Below are positions 36,356 through 46,067 of a DNA stretch of 64,000 nt, piece by piece. Below the pieces are notes generated by a model, which saw only the letters and a list, made by a program, of their open reading frames with translations, was not told the origin of the DNA and did not search any database. Made by a program: the position numbers and the translations under genes. Location: assembly GCF_037911135.1 (NCBI RefSeq), contig NZ_JBBLYU010000001.1:1860001-1924000 (forward strand), in the 5' to 3' direction. Position 1 is the stretch's first letter; every line of letters starts with the position of its first letter. Origin of the DNA: Phaeobacter sp. A36a-5a. GTDB taxonomy: Bacteria > Pseudomonadota > Alphaproteobacteria > Rhodobacterales > Rhodobacteraceae.

Positions 36356-38031
36356 GCCAGGCCCTTGTTCCACCGACCCCGGTCGAAATACGGGCAGAAG
36401 AAGCCCGTATGTTGCGAGAGCGGGCCAGAGGTTCCGCCCGCTTCGCCTTTACTCTGATTGCCTTGATCGCCGTCAGCCTCGCCTCCGTGCGTCTCTACCG
36501 CGAGGCGGTCCTATGGGCGGGCCTTGCTTCGATTATGGTGGTGATCACGGTTCTCTACGCGCGCGCCTGGCCTCAGGCAGAGGAGACCCCGGAACAGGTT
36601 GATCGGTACCTGATGGGCCACATCGCGATCTCAGCCTTTACCGGCCTGGTTTGGGGCATTTGCGCGATCCAGTTGGCCAGCCCGACATCTGAACTCCAGA
36701 CTTTTATGGCGGGGCTGTTTCTGACATCAATCACCGCCGGTGGGGTCATGGCAGGAACCGTGTACCGGCCTGGCTACCTCGCCATTGCCATATGCTCACT
36801 CCTGCCGTTCGGCCTGTTTCTCTTGATCACAACAGATGGCGTGATCCGTATCTATGGCGGGTTCATCCTGTTCTATTTCAGCTTCTGTTTCGCCACCAAT
36901 TTAACGGCCAGTCAAAAGACAAGGGATGCGCTCGCAGCCCAATTGGTCAGTCGGCAGGCTGAAAAGGCTTTGGAGCAATTTGCCGAAGCCGCCAGGCACC
37001 AACACGCGGCCAAACGTTCCCTGAAGGCAATTCAGCACGATATGACCCAGCCTCTATTGGCCCTGCGCAACTTCCTGGCCGAGATGGATCGCCAGGCCAC
37101 TTCGCCGGAACAGGCGGTCTTGGTGCGCCAAATCCGATTTGCATTGATCAGTCAGGAGGCGCTGGTCGAGGAGCTTTCGAATGTGGAGCAACCCGCATCA
37201 AGACTGACGCATACCGAAATCGACGTGGCAGATCTGCTGTCTCGGCTGGACGAGGAGTATCGCCCGCAATTTGCCGCAATAGGCTGTGATTTCGTAGTAA
37301 AAAATGATCTGGGGATCATCGAGAGTGACCGCGCCAAGCTGGAGCGCATCCTGCGAAATTTCCTGAGCAACGCAGTAAAATACGGGGCCTCCGGCGGGTA
37401 TGTGCAGCTGTCGGTTTTCGTGACCGGCGACGAGAGCTGGTGGCAGGTCACGGATCGGGGCAGAGGCATGACACAGGACCAGATTCAGGCGGTGCGCCAA
37501 CGCGAAAACCTGCCCGCAACCCGCAATGGCCAGGGGTTGGGACTGGGCATCGTACGGGAACTTGCCCAAGAGCTGGGCGGCACATTTGAGATCAAGTCCA
37601 GCACAACCACAGGCACGCAGGTGTCGCTGCGACTGTCACACCGGCCTGTCGAGGTCGCGCGCGATCAGGCCTTTGTCCTGGTTATTGGGCAGGATACCCT
37701 TCCGAACATGGGCGCATGGGCGGATCTGGTCTCGTCCTGGTACTGGAAATTTGCCCATGCGGACACCTGCCAAGGAGCGGCAGACGCGATCACGCTGCTG
37801 GGACAAGTCCCCGATCTGATTGTATTGGATCCCGTCGCCGGGCAATCGTTTTCCGAAAGCGAAATCAGTGACCTACAGCAATTCGCGCCGACGACCTATC
37901 TCTTGCGTGCCCCGGTCGGCGATGGGCACGGTCAAGACATGAACGGGATCGAATTGCCGGACCGGGAAGTCAACCTGCGGCGGGCGCTGGAAAGCCGCCT
38001 TCAGAACAGCGCCAATTCGCGCGCCCTTTGA
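36352..38031 (+). CDS. Membrane sensor histidine kinase with C-terminal receiver-like domain
   Basis: 559 residues. About six hydrophobic spans (residues 25-185) are followed by a helical linker and the HisKA H-box (AIQHDMTQPLLALRNFL), then the ATPase domain (NFLSNAVKYG, VTDRGRGMT, GQGLGLGIVRELAQ). The last 125 residues look like a degraded receiver: QAFVLVIGQD for the first strand, PDLIVLDPVAG for the phospho-Asp strand, but neither a complete acidic pair nor the conserved Lys (LLRAPV). It senses a membrane signal, possibly through the coupled transporter. The 3' end overlaps the convergent response-regulator gene by 31 bp. Confidence 0.88.
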   Translation: MSQALVPPTPVEIRAEEARMLRERARGSARFAFTLIALIAVSLASVRLYREAVLWAGLASIMVVITVLYARAWPQAEETPEQVDRYLMGHIAISAFTGLVWGICAIQLASPTSELQTFMAGLFLTSITAGGVMAGTVYRPGYLAIAICSLLPFGLFLLITTDGVIRIYGGFILFYFSFCFATNLTASQKTRDALAAQLVSRQAEKALEQFAEAARHQHAAKRSLKAIQHDMTQPLLALRNFLAEMDRQATSPEQAVLVRQIRFALISQEALVEELSNVEQPASRLTHTEIDVADLLSRLDEEYRPQFAAIGCDFVVKNDLGIIESDRAKLERILRNFLSNAVKYGASGGYVQLSVFVTGDESWWQVTDRGRGMTQDQIQAVRQRENLPATRNGQGLGLGIVRELAQELGGTFEIKSSTTTGTQVSLRLSHRPVEVARDQAFVLVIGQDTLPNMGAWADLVSSWYWKFAHADTCQGAADAITLLGQVPDLIVLDPVAGQSFSESEISDLQQFAPTTYLLRAPVGDGHGQDMNGIELPDREVNLRRALESRLQNSANSRAL

Positions 38032-38651
38032 ACCGCTGCGGCGCGGTTGCCCACAGAGAGTTCCCTGAAGATCGTTTTGGCATGAGTTTTGACAGTGTTC
38101 TCGCTGATTGAAAGGGCGCGGGCGATGCTCTTGTTGGTGTAGCCTTCCGCCATCATCGACAATATGCGCTGCTGTTGCGGCCCGAGTTTCGGGCGAACGA
38201 TCGTGTCCATTCCATCAGATTGGAACATCGTACGACGGGCGCCATTCTCAATAGATTTGGCCGGTAGCGGCCCCTCATCGACGGCAGCAAGGATCGCGTC
38301 CAGCAAAACCTGCTCTTCACACGATTTGTGGACAAAGCGAAACGCTCCGACCATCTGGGCATTGGTCCGTGTTTTCGCATCTTCCGACGCCGACAGAACG
38401 ATCACCTGAACGCCAATATTGCGCGCGCGCAACGCGCCGATCAGCGCGATCCCGTTGAACGGCTTCATCGCCAGATCAGTGATGACCACATCCCAGGTTC
38501 GACCGCTGTCTATCTCTGCCAAAAAATCGGTGGCCGTCGTGAAACTCGTCACGTCCAGGTCCAAAGCGCTGCTCTCGAACACGTAGGAGAGCCCCTGCAA
38601 GAAAATCGCATGATCATCAATTATGGCGAGGCGGATCGAAGCAGTTTCCAC
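38001..38651 (-). CDS. LuxR/NarL-family response regulator
   Basis: 216 residues from a GTG start with GGGGGATAATGA upstream. The receiver has the acidic pair IIDDHAIF, the phospho-Asp in VVITDLAMKPFNG and the Lys in FRFVHKSCEE. A LuxR HTH (LSMMAEGYTNKSIARALSISENTVKTHAKTIFREL) ends the protein. Its gene converges with the kinase gene and overlaps it by 31 bp, so the two likely form one two-component system. Targets are unknown; the palindrome at 34961-34978 is a candidate. Confidence 0.93.
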   Translation of the reverse strand: METASIRLAIIDDHAIFLQGLSYVFESSALDLDVTSFTTATDFLAEIDSGRTWDVVITDLAMKPFNGIALIGALRARNIGVQVIVLSASEDAKTRTNAQMVGAFRFVHKSCEEQVLLDAILAAVDEGPLPAKSIENGARRTMFQSDGMDTIVRPKLGPQQQRILSMMAEGYTNKSIARALSISENTVKTHAKTIFRELSVGNRAAAVQRARELALF

Positions 38652-39051
38652 TCATTATCCCCCTTTCAGTCATCTGTTTTTGGACCAATTTCTATTGAAA
38701 ATCTTATTTGATGCAGAGAGCAATTCCATTGTTACGGAGTGCCGCATTTTTCTTCAGCAAGTGACCTTTTTAGAAGTTGAAGGACAACTCTCACCCTCGA
38801 TCAGCGTTTTGCCCCACAATGAGCGGCTGCCTTATTTGCCAAAAACAACTCCAATCGTTGCGCATGTGCAGCCTGGTCAGCCAGGCTCCCCTGTCCCTGC
38901 CTGCATCGGGCCGGAACCCGCCCCGGCCCGCTCATCCCTCAGTTTCACCAAGCCTGCAATCTCGACCATCTCGTAGCTGCCACCGATCCGCCACTGGACC
39001 CCCGGCCCCGGCTTCCCTATATAAACAGTCAGGAAACGAACCGAGGCCCGA
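38652..39051. other. Gap upstream of sufT
   Basis: 400 bp between the response regulator and sufT. An AT-rich first half probably holds the regulator's promoter; the second is GC-rich. A 68-codon minus frame at 38877-39083 lacks a ribosome site, and I see no convincing gene. Confidence 0.45.
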
Positions 39052-39414
39052 ATGACCAACGCATCCGAACCGCTGGAAGGCACACCGCTGATCGCCCCCT
39101 CCTCTGTCAGCCACGAGCTGTACGAGCCTGTGGTGGACGCTTGCCGGTCCGTCTATGACCCCGAGATCCCGGTCAATATCTACGAGCTGGGCCTGATCTA
39201 CACGATCGACATCTCTGCCGAGAATGACGTGAAGATCATCATGACCCTGACCGCCCCCGGCTGTCCCGTGGCTGGCGAGATGCCGGGCTGGATCGTGGAT
39301 GCCGTCTCGCCGGTGCCCGGCGTCAAGAGCGTCGATGTCGAACTCACCTGGGAGCCGCCCTGGGGCATGGACATGATGTCCGATGAGGCCCGCCTCGAAC
39401 TGGGCTTCATGTGA
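39052..39414 (+). CDS. SufT-type iron-sulfur assembly protein (DUF59/MIP18)
   Basis: 120 residues. The DUF59 domain is clear: DPEIPVNIYELGLIYTIDI, then MTLTAPGCPVAGEMPGWI with the conserved cysteine. The family assists Fe-S maturation. In roseobacters it often lies near other SUF genes, and here an IscA/SufA-type carrier follows about 1.7 kb downstream, past a glycerophosphodiesterase. A GAGG ribosome site precedes the ATG. Confidence 0.9.
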   Translation: MTNASEPLEGTPLIAPSSVSHELYEPVVDACRSVYDPEIPVNIYELGLIYTIDISAENDVKIIMTLTAPGCPVAGEMPGWIVDAVSPVPGVKSVDVELTWEPPWGMDMMSDEARLELGFM

Positions 39415-39786
39415 GCCCACGCAGGAACGATCTGGCCTGATCCCGCGCTCGCCCATCGTTGCGTCCGCACCGACCATCCGCAACGCGGCAGCGCTTCTGG
39501 CCTGCCGCGTTTGTCATATCCGCCGCGAGGCTGCACTCCCTGCCGCCATTGCCGACCGCCCCGACGCCCGACCCGACGCCCCGTGGCCGTCCCGTGGCGC
39601 GATCATAACGCAGGATAAATGCGCCTCCCCCTGCCCGCCCCCTTGCCCCGAGGGCGCATCCCCCCGTAATATCGGCCTTATTATTGGCGGCACCTCAGCC
39701 GCAGCCGCCCGATCCTCCGCGACAGCTGCCCCGGCAGCGCGCAACACCACCCGCGGGCGCGCGCACCCAATTTGGAGTTCCATATT
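39415..39786. other. Gap with a terminator hairpin
   Basis: A 372-bp GC-rich gap. AACGCGGCAG (39482-39491) and CTGCCGCGTT (39502-39511) form a terminator for sufT. The remaining sequence shows no gene; the following GDPD promoter must lie here. Confidence 0.55.
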
Positions 39787-41058
39787 TTGCCCCGCATCTT
39801 CGCCTGCCCGACGTCGCTGATCGCACTTGCCCTTGCCGCACCGCTCCTGACCGGCCCTGCCCTGACCAGCCCCGCCCTTGCCGACACCGCGCCCGAGGCG
39901 ATGAGCCTCAGCTACGGCCCGCGCCCCGCGTATCTGGTCGCAGCCCTGCCCGAAGGCCCGCTGAAAACGAAGCTGCAATCCTGCGCCGCGCAGACCCCGC
40001 ATGCCACCGAGTTCTCCATCGCACACCGCGGCGCGCCACTGATGTTTCCCGAACACACGGTTGAGGGCAACCGCGCCGCCGCCTCCATGGGCGCCGGGAT
40101 CCTGGAATGCGACGTGACCTTTACCAAAGACCTGGAACTGGTCTGCCGCCATTCGCAGAACGATCTGCACACCACCACCGATATCCTCACCAGCCCCCTC
40201 GCCGAGCGCTGCACCCAGCCCTTTACCCCGGCCAGTGCCGAAACCCCCGCCACCGCCGAATGCCGCACCAGCGATCTGACGCTGGAAGAGCTGATGACCC
40301 TGCAGCCAAAGATGGACAGCAGCGACGCCACCGCCACCAGCGCCAAGGCCTTTCAGGGCGGTCTGGCCCCCTGGCGCAGCAATCTGCATCAGGGCGAGGC
40401 AACACTGCTCAGCCATGCCGACAGCATCGCCCTGTTCCGCGAGCTGGGCGCCCGTTTCACGCCCGAACTTAAGGCGCCCGCCGTCGCCATGCCCTTCAAC
40501 GGGATGACACAGGAAGCCTATGCGCAGAAACTGATCGACGCCTATGTCGCCGCCGGCATCCCTGCGGCGGATGTCTGGGTGCAGAGCTTTGACCTCAGCG
40601 ATATCAAATACTGGCTCACCCATACGCCGGAGTTCGGCCGTCAGGCGGTCTATCTCGACGACCGCTTTGCCCGCCATGACGCCGATGAGGGGCAGATTGA
40701 TCCGATGGATCCCGCAACCTTCCGACCCTCGATGCAGGAGCTGAAGCAGATGGGCCTCAATTACATCGCCCCACCGATCTGGATGCTGCTGACGCTTGAT
40801 GGCGACCGGATCGTGCCCTCCGCCTATGCACGGGCCGCGCAGGAGGCCGATCTGAACATCATCACCTGGACGCTGGAACGCTCCGGTCCGCTGACCAGCG
40901 GCGGCGGATGGTATTTCCAGTCGATCTCGGATGCGGTGACCTCGGATGCGGCCGTCTACCAGGTCCTTGATGTGCTGGCTCAGGATGTGGGTGTTGTCGG
41001 CGTATTCTCCGACTGGCCCGCAACAGTCACCTATTATGCCAATTGCATGGGGCTTTGA
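39787..41058 (+). CDS. Glycerophosphodiester phosphodiesterase (periplasmic)
   Basis: 423 residues from a TTG at 39787, preceded by TTTGGAG at the right spacing. A signal peptide follows (MPRIFACPTSLIALALAAPL to about 32). The GDPD core shows the catalytic HRG in FSIAHRGAPLMFPEHT and the metal Glu/Asp in ILECDVTFTKD. The family hydrolyses deacylated phospholipid headgroups to glycerol-3-phosphate plus alcohol, a phosphate-scavenging step. A long insertion (about 110-190) separates these motifs from the rest. It is placed between sufT and sufA-like genes without evident link. Confidence 0.88.
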   Translation: MPRIFACPTSLIALALAAPLLTGPALTSPALADTAPEAMSLSYGPRPAYLVAALPEGPLKTKLQSCAAQTPHATEFSIAHRGAPLMFPEHTVEGNRAAASMGAGILECDVTFTKDLELVCRHSQNDLHTTTDILTSPLAERCTQPFTPASAETPATAECRTSDLTLEELMTLQPKMDSSDATATSAKAFQGGLAPWRSNLHQGEATLLSHADSIALFRELGARFTPELKAPAVAMPFNGMTQEAYAQKLIDAYVAAGIPAADVWVQSFDLSDIKYWLTHTPEFGRQAVYLDDRFARHDADEGQIDPMDPATFRPSMQELKQMGLNYIAPPIWMLLTLDGDRIVPSAYARAAQEADLNIITWTLERSGPLTSGGGWYFQSISDAVTSDAAVYQVLDVLAQDVGVVGVFSDWPATVTYYANCMGL

Positions 41059-41127
41059 CCCCTCCCCCCTTGAGCCTGCGCCATCGCCCCCCTAAATTGG
41101 AGGTAACGCTCGATAGTGGAGACAGAG

Positions 41128-41487
41128 ATGTTCGGCATTCCCGGCAAACAAGCGGTGACCATCACCGACAAGGCAGCGGCCCAGATCGCCAAGCTGATGG
41201 ACAAGGGCGGCCATTCCGGCCTGCGCATCGGCGTGAAAAAGGGCGGCTGCGCCGGCATGGAATATACGATGGAATATGTCGACACCCCCGATCCCAACGA
41301 TGAGGTGGTCGAACAGGATGGCGCCCGTGTGCTGATTGCACCGATGGCGCAGATGTTCCTGTTCGGCACCGAAATCGACTATGAGGTCTCGCTGCTGGAG
41401 GCCGGGTTCAAATTCAACAACCCCAATGTCTCCGAGGCCTGCGGCTGCGGGGAATCAATCAGCTTCAAGGATATGCCCGCAGGCTGA
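41128..41487 (+). CDS. IscA/SufA/ErpA-type Fe-S carrier
   Basis: 119 residues from ATG 41128 with GGAGAC before it; a GTG four codons upstream is possible. The A-type motif is complete: GGCAG and, near the end, C-G-C-G. These three cysteines bind an Fe-S cluster passed to apo-proteins. The pairing with sufT nearby supports a SUF role. It is likely a SufA, but ErpA or IscA cannot be excluded by sequence alone. Confidence 0.9.
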   Translation: MFGIPGKQAVTITDKAAAQIAKLMDKGGHSGLRIGVKKGGCAGMEYTMEYVDTPDPNDEVVEQDGARVLIAPMAQMFLFGTEIDYEVSLLEAGFKFNNPNVSEACGCGESISFKDMPAG

Positions 41488-41739
41488 CCTGCCAGCCCCG
41501 ATGGACTGGGGCAGATGCAAATCACAACCCAGACGTGCAGCCTGAAAAAATAGACGCCCCATTGCCGTTTTTCGCAGCCTTGGCGCGCAACTTCGGTATT
41601 GTTCAACATGTGCAGGCCACAGGCTCCATGCGAACAGGCGAATTGTTCCCCAATCCGAACAATGCTAGGACAGGCCAAGCAGCAAGCTGTCCCCCATCAG
41701 GGGCATGAAGGCAGCACCGATTTTGAGGGAGATACGCAG

Positions 41740-42492
41740 ATGCGTCGCAAGATGGTCGCAGGCAACTGGAAAATGAACGGCACCGCAAGTGCGCTGACCG
41801 AGCTGGGCAATCTGGCCTATAGCTGCAAGTCGGCCAAAGCCGAAGTGGTGATTTGCCCCCCGGCAACGCTGCTCTACCGGGCAGCCAATGTCTGCGTCGA
41901 CAGCAAGGTCGACATCGGCGCCCAGGATTGCCATAGCGCGACCTACGGTGCCCATACCGGCGACCTCAGCGCCGAAATGCTGCATGACGCCGGGGCGAGC
42001 GCGGTGATTCTCGGCCATTCCGAACGGCGTGCCAATCACGGCGAGACCGATGACATGGTCCGCGCCAAGGCCAGGACCGCCATTGCAGCGGGACTCACCG
42101 CCATCATCTGCGTCGGCGAAACGCAGGACCAGCGCGAGGCCGGCAAGACGCTGGAGGTGGTTCGCGCCCAGCTGGCAGGCTCGCTGCCGGACGACACCAG
42201 CGGCACGAGTGTGGTGGTCGCCTATGAACCGGTCTGGGCTATTGGCACCGGCAAAGTGCCCACGGTCGAACAGATCGCAGAGGTGCACAACGACCTGCGC
42301 GCAAGCCTCGTCAAACGCTTCGGCGGTGAAACCGCCAATGCCATCCGACTGCTCTACGGCGGCTCGGTAAAATCCAGCAATGCCAAGGAGATCTTCGCGG
42401 TGGCCCATGTCGACGGCGCGCTGGTCGGCGGCGCCAGCCTGAAGGCTGCGGATTTCGCCCCCATTGTCGCGGCTCTCGACGCCAGCGACTGA
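41740..42492 (+). CDS. tpiA: Triosephosphate isomerase
   Basis: 250 residues from ATG 41740 (GAGGGAGA upstream); the frame is open further upstream but the family starts here. Catalytic residues are visible: Lys in AGNWKMNG, His in ILGHSERR and Glu in [13 protein letters not shown]. It interconverts dihydroxyacetone phosphate and glyceraldehyde-3-phosphate in the cytoplasm. It is a single gene ending at a 3' tag repeat. Confidence 0.97.
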   Translation: MRRKMVAGNWKMNGTASALTELGNLAYSCKSAKAEVVICPPATLLYRAANVCVDSKVDIGAQDCHSATYGAHTGDLSAEMLHDAGASAVILGHSERRANHGETDDMVRAKARTAIAAGLTAIICVGETQDQREAGKTLEVVRAQLAGSLPDDTSGTSVVVAYEPVWAIGTGKVPTVEQIAEVHNDLRASLVKRFGGETANAIRLLYGGSVKSSNAKEIFAVAHVDGALVGGASLKAADFAPIVAALDASD

Positions 42493-42518
42493 ACGCGCCT
42501 GACGGCGCGGCCTCCGGC

Positions 42519-42540
42519 GGGAGTATTTGGGGAAAGATGA
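42519..42540 (+). repeat. 3' tag element, copy 2
   Basis: GGGAGTATTTGGGGAAAGATGA, same orientation as tpiA, 26 bp after its stop. Confidence 0.75.
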
Positions 42541-42562
42541 CATCGCCCCGTGCCCGCTTTTC

Positions 42563-42586
42563 ACCTTTCGCAAAATACTCTGGGGT
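42563..42586 (-). repeat. 3' tag element, copy 3 (inverted)
   Basis: On the minus strand CCCCAGAGTATTTTGCG precedes AAAGGT. It is 108 bp after the dctM stop in dctM's orientation. Together with copy 2 it gives an inverted pair between convergent genes. Confidence 0.65.
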
Positions 42587-42636
42587 GAATGCGCGCCAGC
42601 GCAGAGGGGCAAAGCCCCTGACATAACGCCAGACAG

Positions 42637-42668
42637 AAAAAGGCCCGGGACACTCTCCCGGGCCTTTT
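42637..42668. terminator. Bidirectional terminator between tpiA and dctM
   Basis: AAAAGGCCCGGGA and TCCCGGGCCTTTT form a 13-bp stem with A/T flanks. Confidence 0.9.
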
Positions 42669-42694
42669 CATATGCGGGGGGATGCGCCGCAGCG

Positions 42695-44098
42695 CTACTT
42701 TGTTATGATCTCCGGCCCCATCACCGCATTGGGCAGCACCGTCGATATCCACGGGATATAGGTGATCATGATCAGGAACACGAAGAGCACCGCCAGGAAC
42801 GGCAGCGCCGCCCGCACCACCGCCATCATCGGCATCCCCGCAACCCCGGAGGTCACAAAGAGGTTCAGACCAACCGGCGGGGTGATCATGCCGATCTCCA
42901 TGTTGACCACCATGATGATGCCCAGATGAATGGGGTCGATCCCCAGTTCAATCGCTATCGGGAACACCAGCGGCGCCACAATCACCAACAGCCCCGACGG
43001 CTCCATGAACTGACCACCGATCAGCAGGATCACATTGACCACGATCAGGAACATCACCGGACCAAAGCCGGCCGACAGCATCGCGGTGGCAATCTGCTGC
43101 GGCACCTGCTCATCGGTCAGCACATGTTTGAGGATCAGCGCATTGGCAATCACAAACAACAGCGTCACCGTCAGCTTGCCTGCCTCAAACAGGGCATGGC
43201 GCGTATCGGCGTGAAAGAAGGACGGGATGAAATAGACCACGGTCTGCCCCAGCATCTTGGGCAGCATGGTCACAAACTGCCCCAGATCCTTCGGTTTTGG
43301 CGCCGTTTTCAGCGGCCCCATGTCGCGGTAGACAAAGGTCGCGACAAAGAAGGCATAGACCGACGCCACAGCCGCTGCCTCTGTCGGGGTGAAAATCCCG
43401 CCATAGATGCCGCCCAGGATTATCCCGATCAGCAGCAGACCAACCGAGGCATTGGCCGCCGAGGCTGCAACTTCCCCCCAGCCCAGCCATTCGCCCTTGG
43501 GCAGGTTCTTCACCTTGGCCATCACATAGATGGTCACCATCAGCATGAACCCGGCCATCAGGCCCGGAATGACGCCCGCCAGGAACATCCGCCCCACCGA
43601 GACCTCAACCGCCGCCGCATAAACCACCATCACAATCGACGGCGGGATCAGGATGCCCAGCGTGCCCGCGTTACAGATGACACCAGCCGCGAACTCCTTG
43701 CTGTAGCCGACCTGACGCATCCCGGCGATCACAATGGATCCGATGGCCACCACGGTGGCCGGTGACGACCCGGACAGGGCCGCAAACAGCATACAGGCAA
43801 AGACGCCGGCAATCGCCAGACCACCCGGCAGATGACCGACACAGGCGATCGAGAACCGGATGATCCGCCGCGCCACGCCGCCGGTGGTCATGAAGCTTGA
43901 CGCGAGGATGAAGAAGGGGATCGCCAGCAGCGTGAAATGCCCCTCGAAGGCTTCAAAAAGCGTGCCCGCAACCGACGCCAGCGAGCTGTCGGAATAGATC
44001 AGCAGGAACAGCGTCGAGCTGAGGCCAAGCGCCACCGCGATCGGAACCCCGATCAGCAATAGGCCGATGACCATGGAAAACAATAGGACGACATCCAT
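42695..44098 (-). CDS. dctM: TRAP transporter large permease (DctM)
   Basis: 467 residues with about 12 hydrophobic helices. It is a DctM-type permease: FFILASSFMTTGGVARRIIRF, LSGSSPATVVAIGSIVIAGMRQ and NLNLFVTSG-like end blocks. The loop between helices 7 and 8 is extended (FKPKPKDLGQF-like region) as usual. It forms the membrane core with DctQ and takes solute from DctP using the Na+ or H+ gradient. The gene begins within the end of dctQ, overlapping it by 1 bp. Confidence 0.95.
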   Translation of the reverse strand: MDVVLLFSMVIGLLLIGVPIAVALGLSSTLFLLIYSDSSLASVAGTLFEAFEGHFTLLAIPFFILASSFMTTGGVARRIIRFSIACVGHLPGGLAIAGVFACMLFAALSGSSPATVVAIGSIVIAGMRQVGYSKEFAAGVICNAGTLGILIPPSIVMVVYAAAVEVSVGRMFLAGVIPGLMAGFMLMVTIYVMAKVKNLPKGEWLGWGEVAASAANASVGLLLIGIILGGIYGGIFTPTEAAAVASVYAFFVATFVYRDMGPLKTAPKPKDLGQFVTMLPKMLGQTVVYFIPSFFHADTRHALFEAGKLTVTLLFVIANALILKHVLTDEQVPQQIATAMLSAGFGPVMFLIVVNVILLIGGQFMEPSGLLVIVAPLVFPIAIELGIDPIHLGIIMVVNMEIGMITPPVGLNLFVTSGVAGMPMMAVVRAALPFLAVLFVFLIMITYIPWISTVLPNAVMGPEIITK

Positions 44099-44775
44099 CA
44101 GTCGTGCTCCCCGCGCTGCGCCTGAACCTCGGCAATTTCATCTTCGACCTCATGGCTGGCCACCAGACGATCGACATCGCCGCGCAGGATCTGCACCGCC
44201 GCTTGACCAAAGCGCAGCAACATCAGCAGCATCGACAGCGGCAGCACCACATAGGGCACCACTTTGGGCAGTTTCTCGTAAGAGTCGCCGTAGTTGATCA
44301 GCTCTTCGAGAAATCCGAACACCGCCACCATCGGCACATCCTGCACCTCGTAGAAGCTCTGGCTGCGCGCTGACATGTCAAAACCGGTGGGAAACCAGCG
44401 CCCGGAGGTGGGCGGCAGATCGGCAAACACCGCCCAGTAGTCATAGGCGCCCTTCAGCAGCAGCAGCGAAAACACCAGGCAGCAGCCGACCGAGATCAGC
44501 CCGATCACCCGGCGCGCCGGCGCCGACACCATGTTGAGGATCGCATCAACCCCCAGATGGGCATGGACCTTCACCGCATAGGATGCGCCCAAGAGCACCA
44601 GCCAGGCAAACAGGAACACCGTCAGCTCCAGCGCCCAGAGAATATTGGAATTGAACACAAATCGTGCCACCACATTGGCAAATGTGATCAGGGTCATCAG
44701 CCCCAGCAGCAGCGCAATCAGTGTCTCTTCGAGTGTATTGATAAGCCCGGTCGGGCCAGGTTTTGCCCCCGCCAT
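44098..44775 (-). CDS. dctQ: TRAP transporter small permease (DctQ)
   Basis: 225 residues from ATG 44775 (GAGGGAGA upstream). Four membrane spans are visible, including LIALLLGLMTLITFANVVARF and LPLSMLLMLLRFG. A longer periplasmic loop follows the third (GRWFPTGFDMSARSQSFYEV). The NVVARFVF motif is typical of DctQ. It forms a complex with DctM and DctP for C4-dicarboxylate uptake. Confidence 0.93.
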   Translation of the reverse strand: MAGAKPGPTGLINTLEETLIALLLGLMTLITFANVVARFVFNSNILWALELTVFLFAWLVLLGASYAVKVHAHLGVDAILNMVSAPARRVIGLISVGCCLVFSLLLLKGAYDYWAVFADLPPTSGRWFPTGFDMSARSQSFYEVQDVPMVAVFGFLEELINYGDSYEKLPKVVPYVVLPLSMLLMLLRFGQAAVQILRGDVDRLVASHEVEDEIAEVQAQRGEHD

Positions 44776-44884
44776 ATCGCTCTCCCTCGATGTTTGGATA
44801 ATGGGATACCGGCGCGGATGGCGCACCGTGCAAATTGGGGCGGCGCGTCAGTCGCGCCAGCCCCGGATCTTCAGCCTGTGGCCT

Positions 44885-45886
44885 TTACATGCCTGCGTTG
44901 ATCGACTGTGCCGCGTCGATCATGTCCTGACCAACGTCGCCTGCGAATTTCTCCCAGACCGGCTTCATCGCCTCGACCCAGGCCGCGCGCTGCTCGGGCG
45001 TCAGCTCACGCACCACGCCACCGGCATCAATGATCGCCTGACGCGCTTCGGCGTTCACCTTGGTGGATTCGGAGTTCCGCGTTGCCGTGACCTCGCCAAG
45101 GATGGTCAGGAACTGCTCACGGACAGCAGGCTCCAGGCTGTCGAGCCAGTCAACAGAAGTCACCACCAGATAGTCCAGCGCGCCGTGGTTGGTCTCGGTC
45201 ACACCGTCCTGCACCTCAAAGAACTTCTTGCCGTAGATGTTGGACCAGGTGTTCTCTTGCCCGTCCACAACACCCTGCTGCAGCGCGCCGTAAACTTCGG
45301 AGAAGGCCATTTTCTGCGGGCTGCCACCGATCGCTTCCATCTGCGCCACCAGCACGTCCGAAGACTGCACGCGGAATTTCAGCCCATTGGCATCCGACGG
45401 CGCGATCAGCGGCTTGTTGGCCGACATCTGCTTCATGCCATTGTGCCAATAGGCCAGCCCCTGCAGACCGCGGCGCTGCATCGAATCCAGCATCGCCTGA
45501 CCATTGTCAGAGGCCTGGAAAGCATCAACCGCGTCGATGTTCTTGAACATGAACGGCAGGTCGAACAGGCGGAACTGCTTGGTGAATTTCTCGAATTTCG
45601 ACAGGCTTGGCGCGGCCAGCTGCACGTCGCCCTGCAGCATCGCTTCCAGCACCTTGTTGTCATTGTAAAGCGTGGAGTTCGGATAGACCTCCAGACACAT
45701 GGTGCCGTTCATCTCTTCGTTGATGCGCTTTTCCAGCAGCGAGGCGGCAATCCCCTTGGGGTGCTTGTCGGTATTGGTCACATGGCTGAACTTGACGACG
45801 ATTTCGCCTTCCTCACAGGCCGCCATGGCGGCACCGGCACTCATGGTCAGCGCCACGGCGGTGGCAGCAGCAGTTACAAATTTCAT
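44885..45886 (-). CDS. dctP: TRAP transporter solute-binding protein (DctP)
   Basis: 333 residues with a cleavable signal peptide (MKFVTAAATAVALTMSAGAAMA) preceded by GGGAGGAAAG. The DctP fold is recognised by VKFSHVTNTDKHPKGIAAS, the substrate arginine in NGLKFRVQSSDV and GEVYGALQQGVVDGQENTW. It binds dicarboxylate in the periplasm and hands it to DctQM. It is the first gene of the operon. The regulators dctB/dctD lie upstream on the same strand, and two palindromic sites lie between. Confidence 0.95.
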   Translation of the reverse strand: MKFVTAAATAVALTMSAGAAMAACEEGEIVVKFSHVTNTDKHPKGIAASLLEKRINEEMNGTMCLEVYPNSTLYNDNKVLEAMLQGDVQLAAPSLSKFEKFTKQFRLFDLPFMFKNIDAVDAFQASDNGQAMLDSMQRRGLQGLAYWHNGMKQMSANKPLIAPSDANGLKFRVQSSDVLVAQMEAIGGSPQKMAFSEVYGALQQGVVDGQENTWSNIYGKKFFEVQDGVTETNHGALDYLVVTSVDWLDSLEPAVREQFLTILGEVTATRNSESTKVNAEARQAIIDAGGVVRELTPEQRAAWVEAMKPVWEKFAGDVGQDMIDAAQSINAGM

Positions 45887-46067
45887 GTCTTTCCTCCCAG
45901 AATATCTCCTTGGCCTTTGCAACAGCAAAGACCCCGACGGCAGCATCACGGCGCTGGCCGCTCCGCTCAAGCCTTTGTTACAGCGTCACGAGACTGGAAA
46001 TTTATGAATTTATAACAAATGCTTACCGAACCAATCTCAGGTCACCTCTCAGCGACACCACCATGGT

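Noticed and set aside
38877-39083. A 68-codon minus frame before sufT
   Set aside because: No ribosome site and it overlaps the sufT start; not enough to call a gene.
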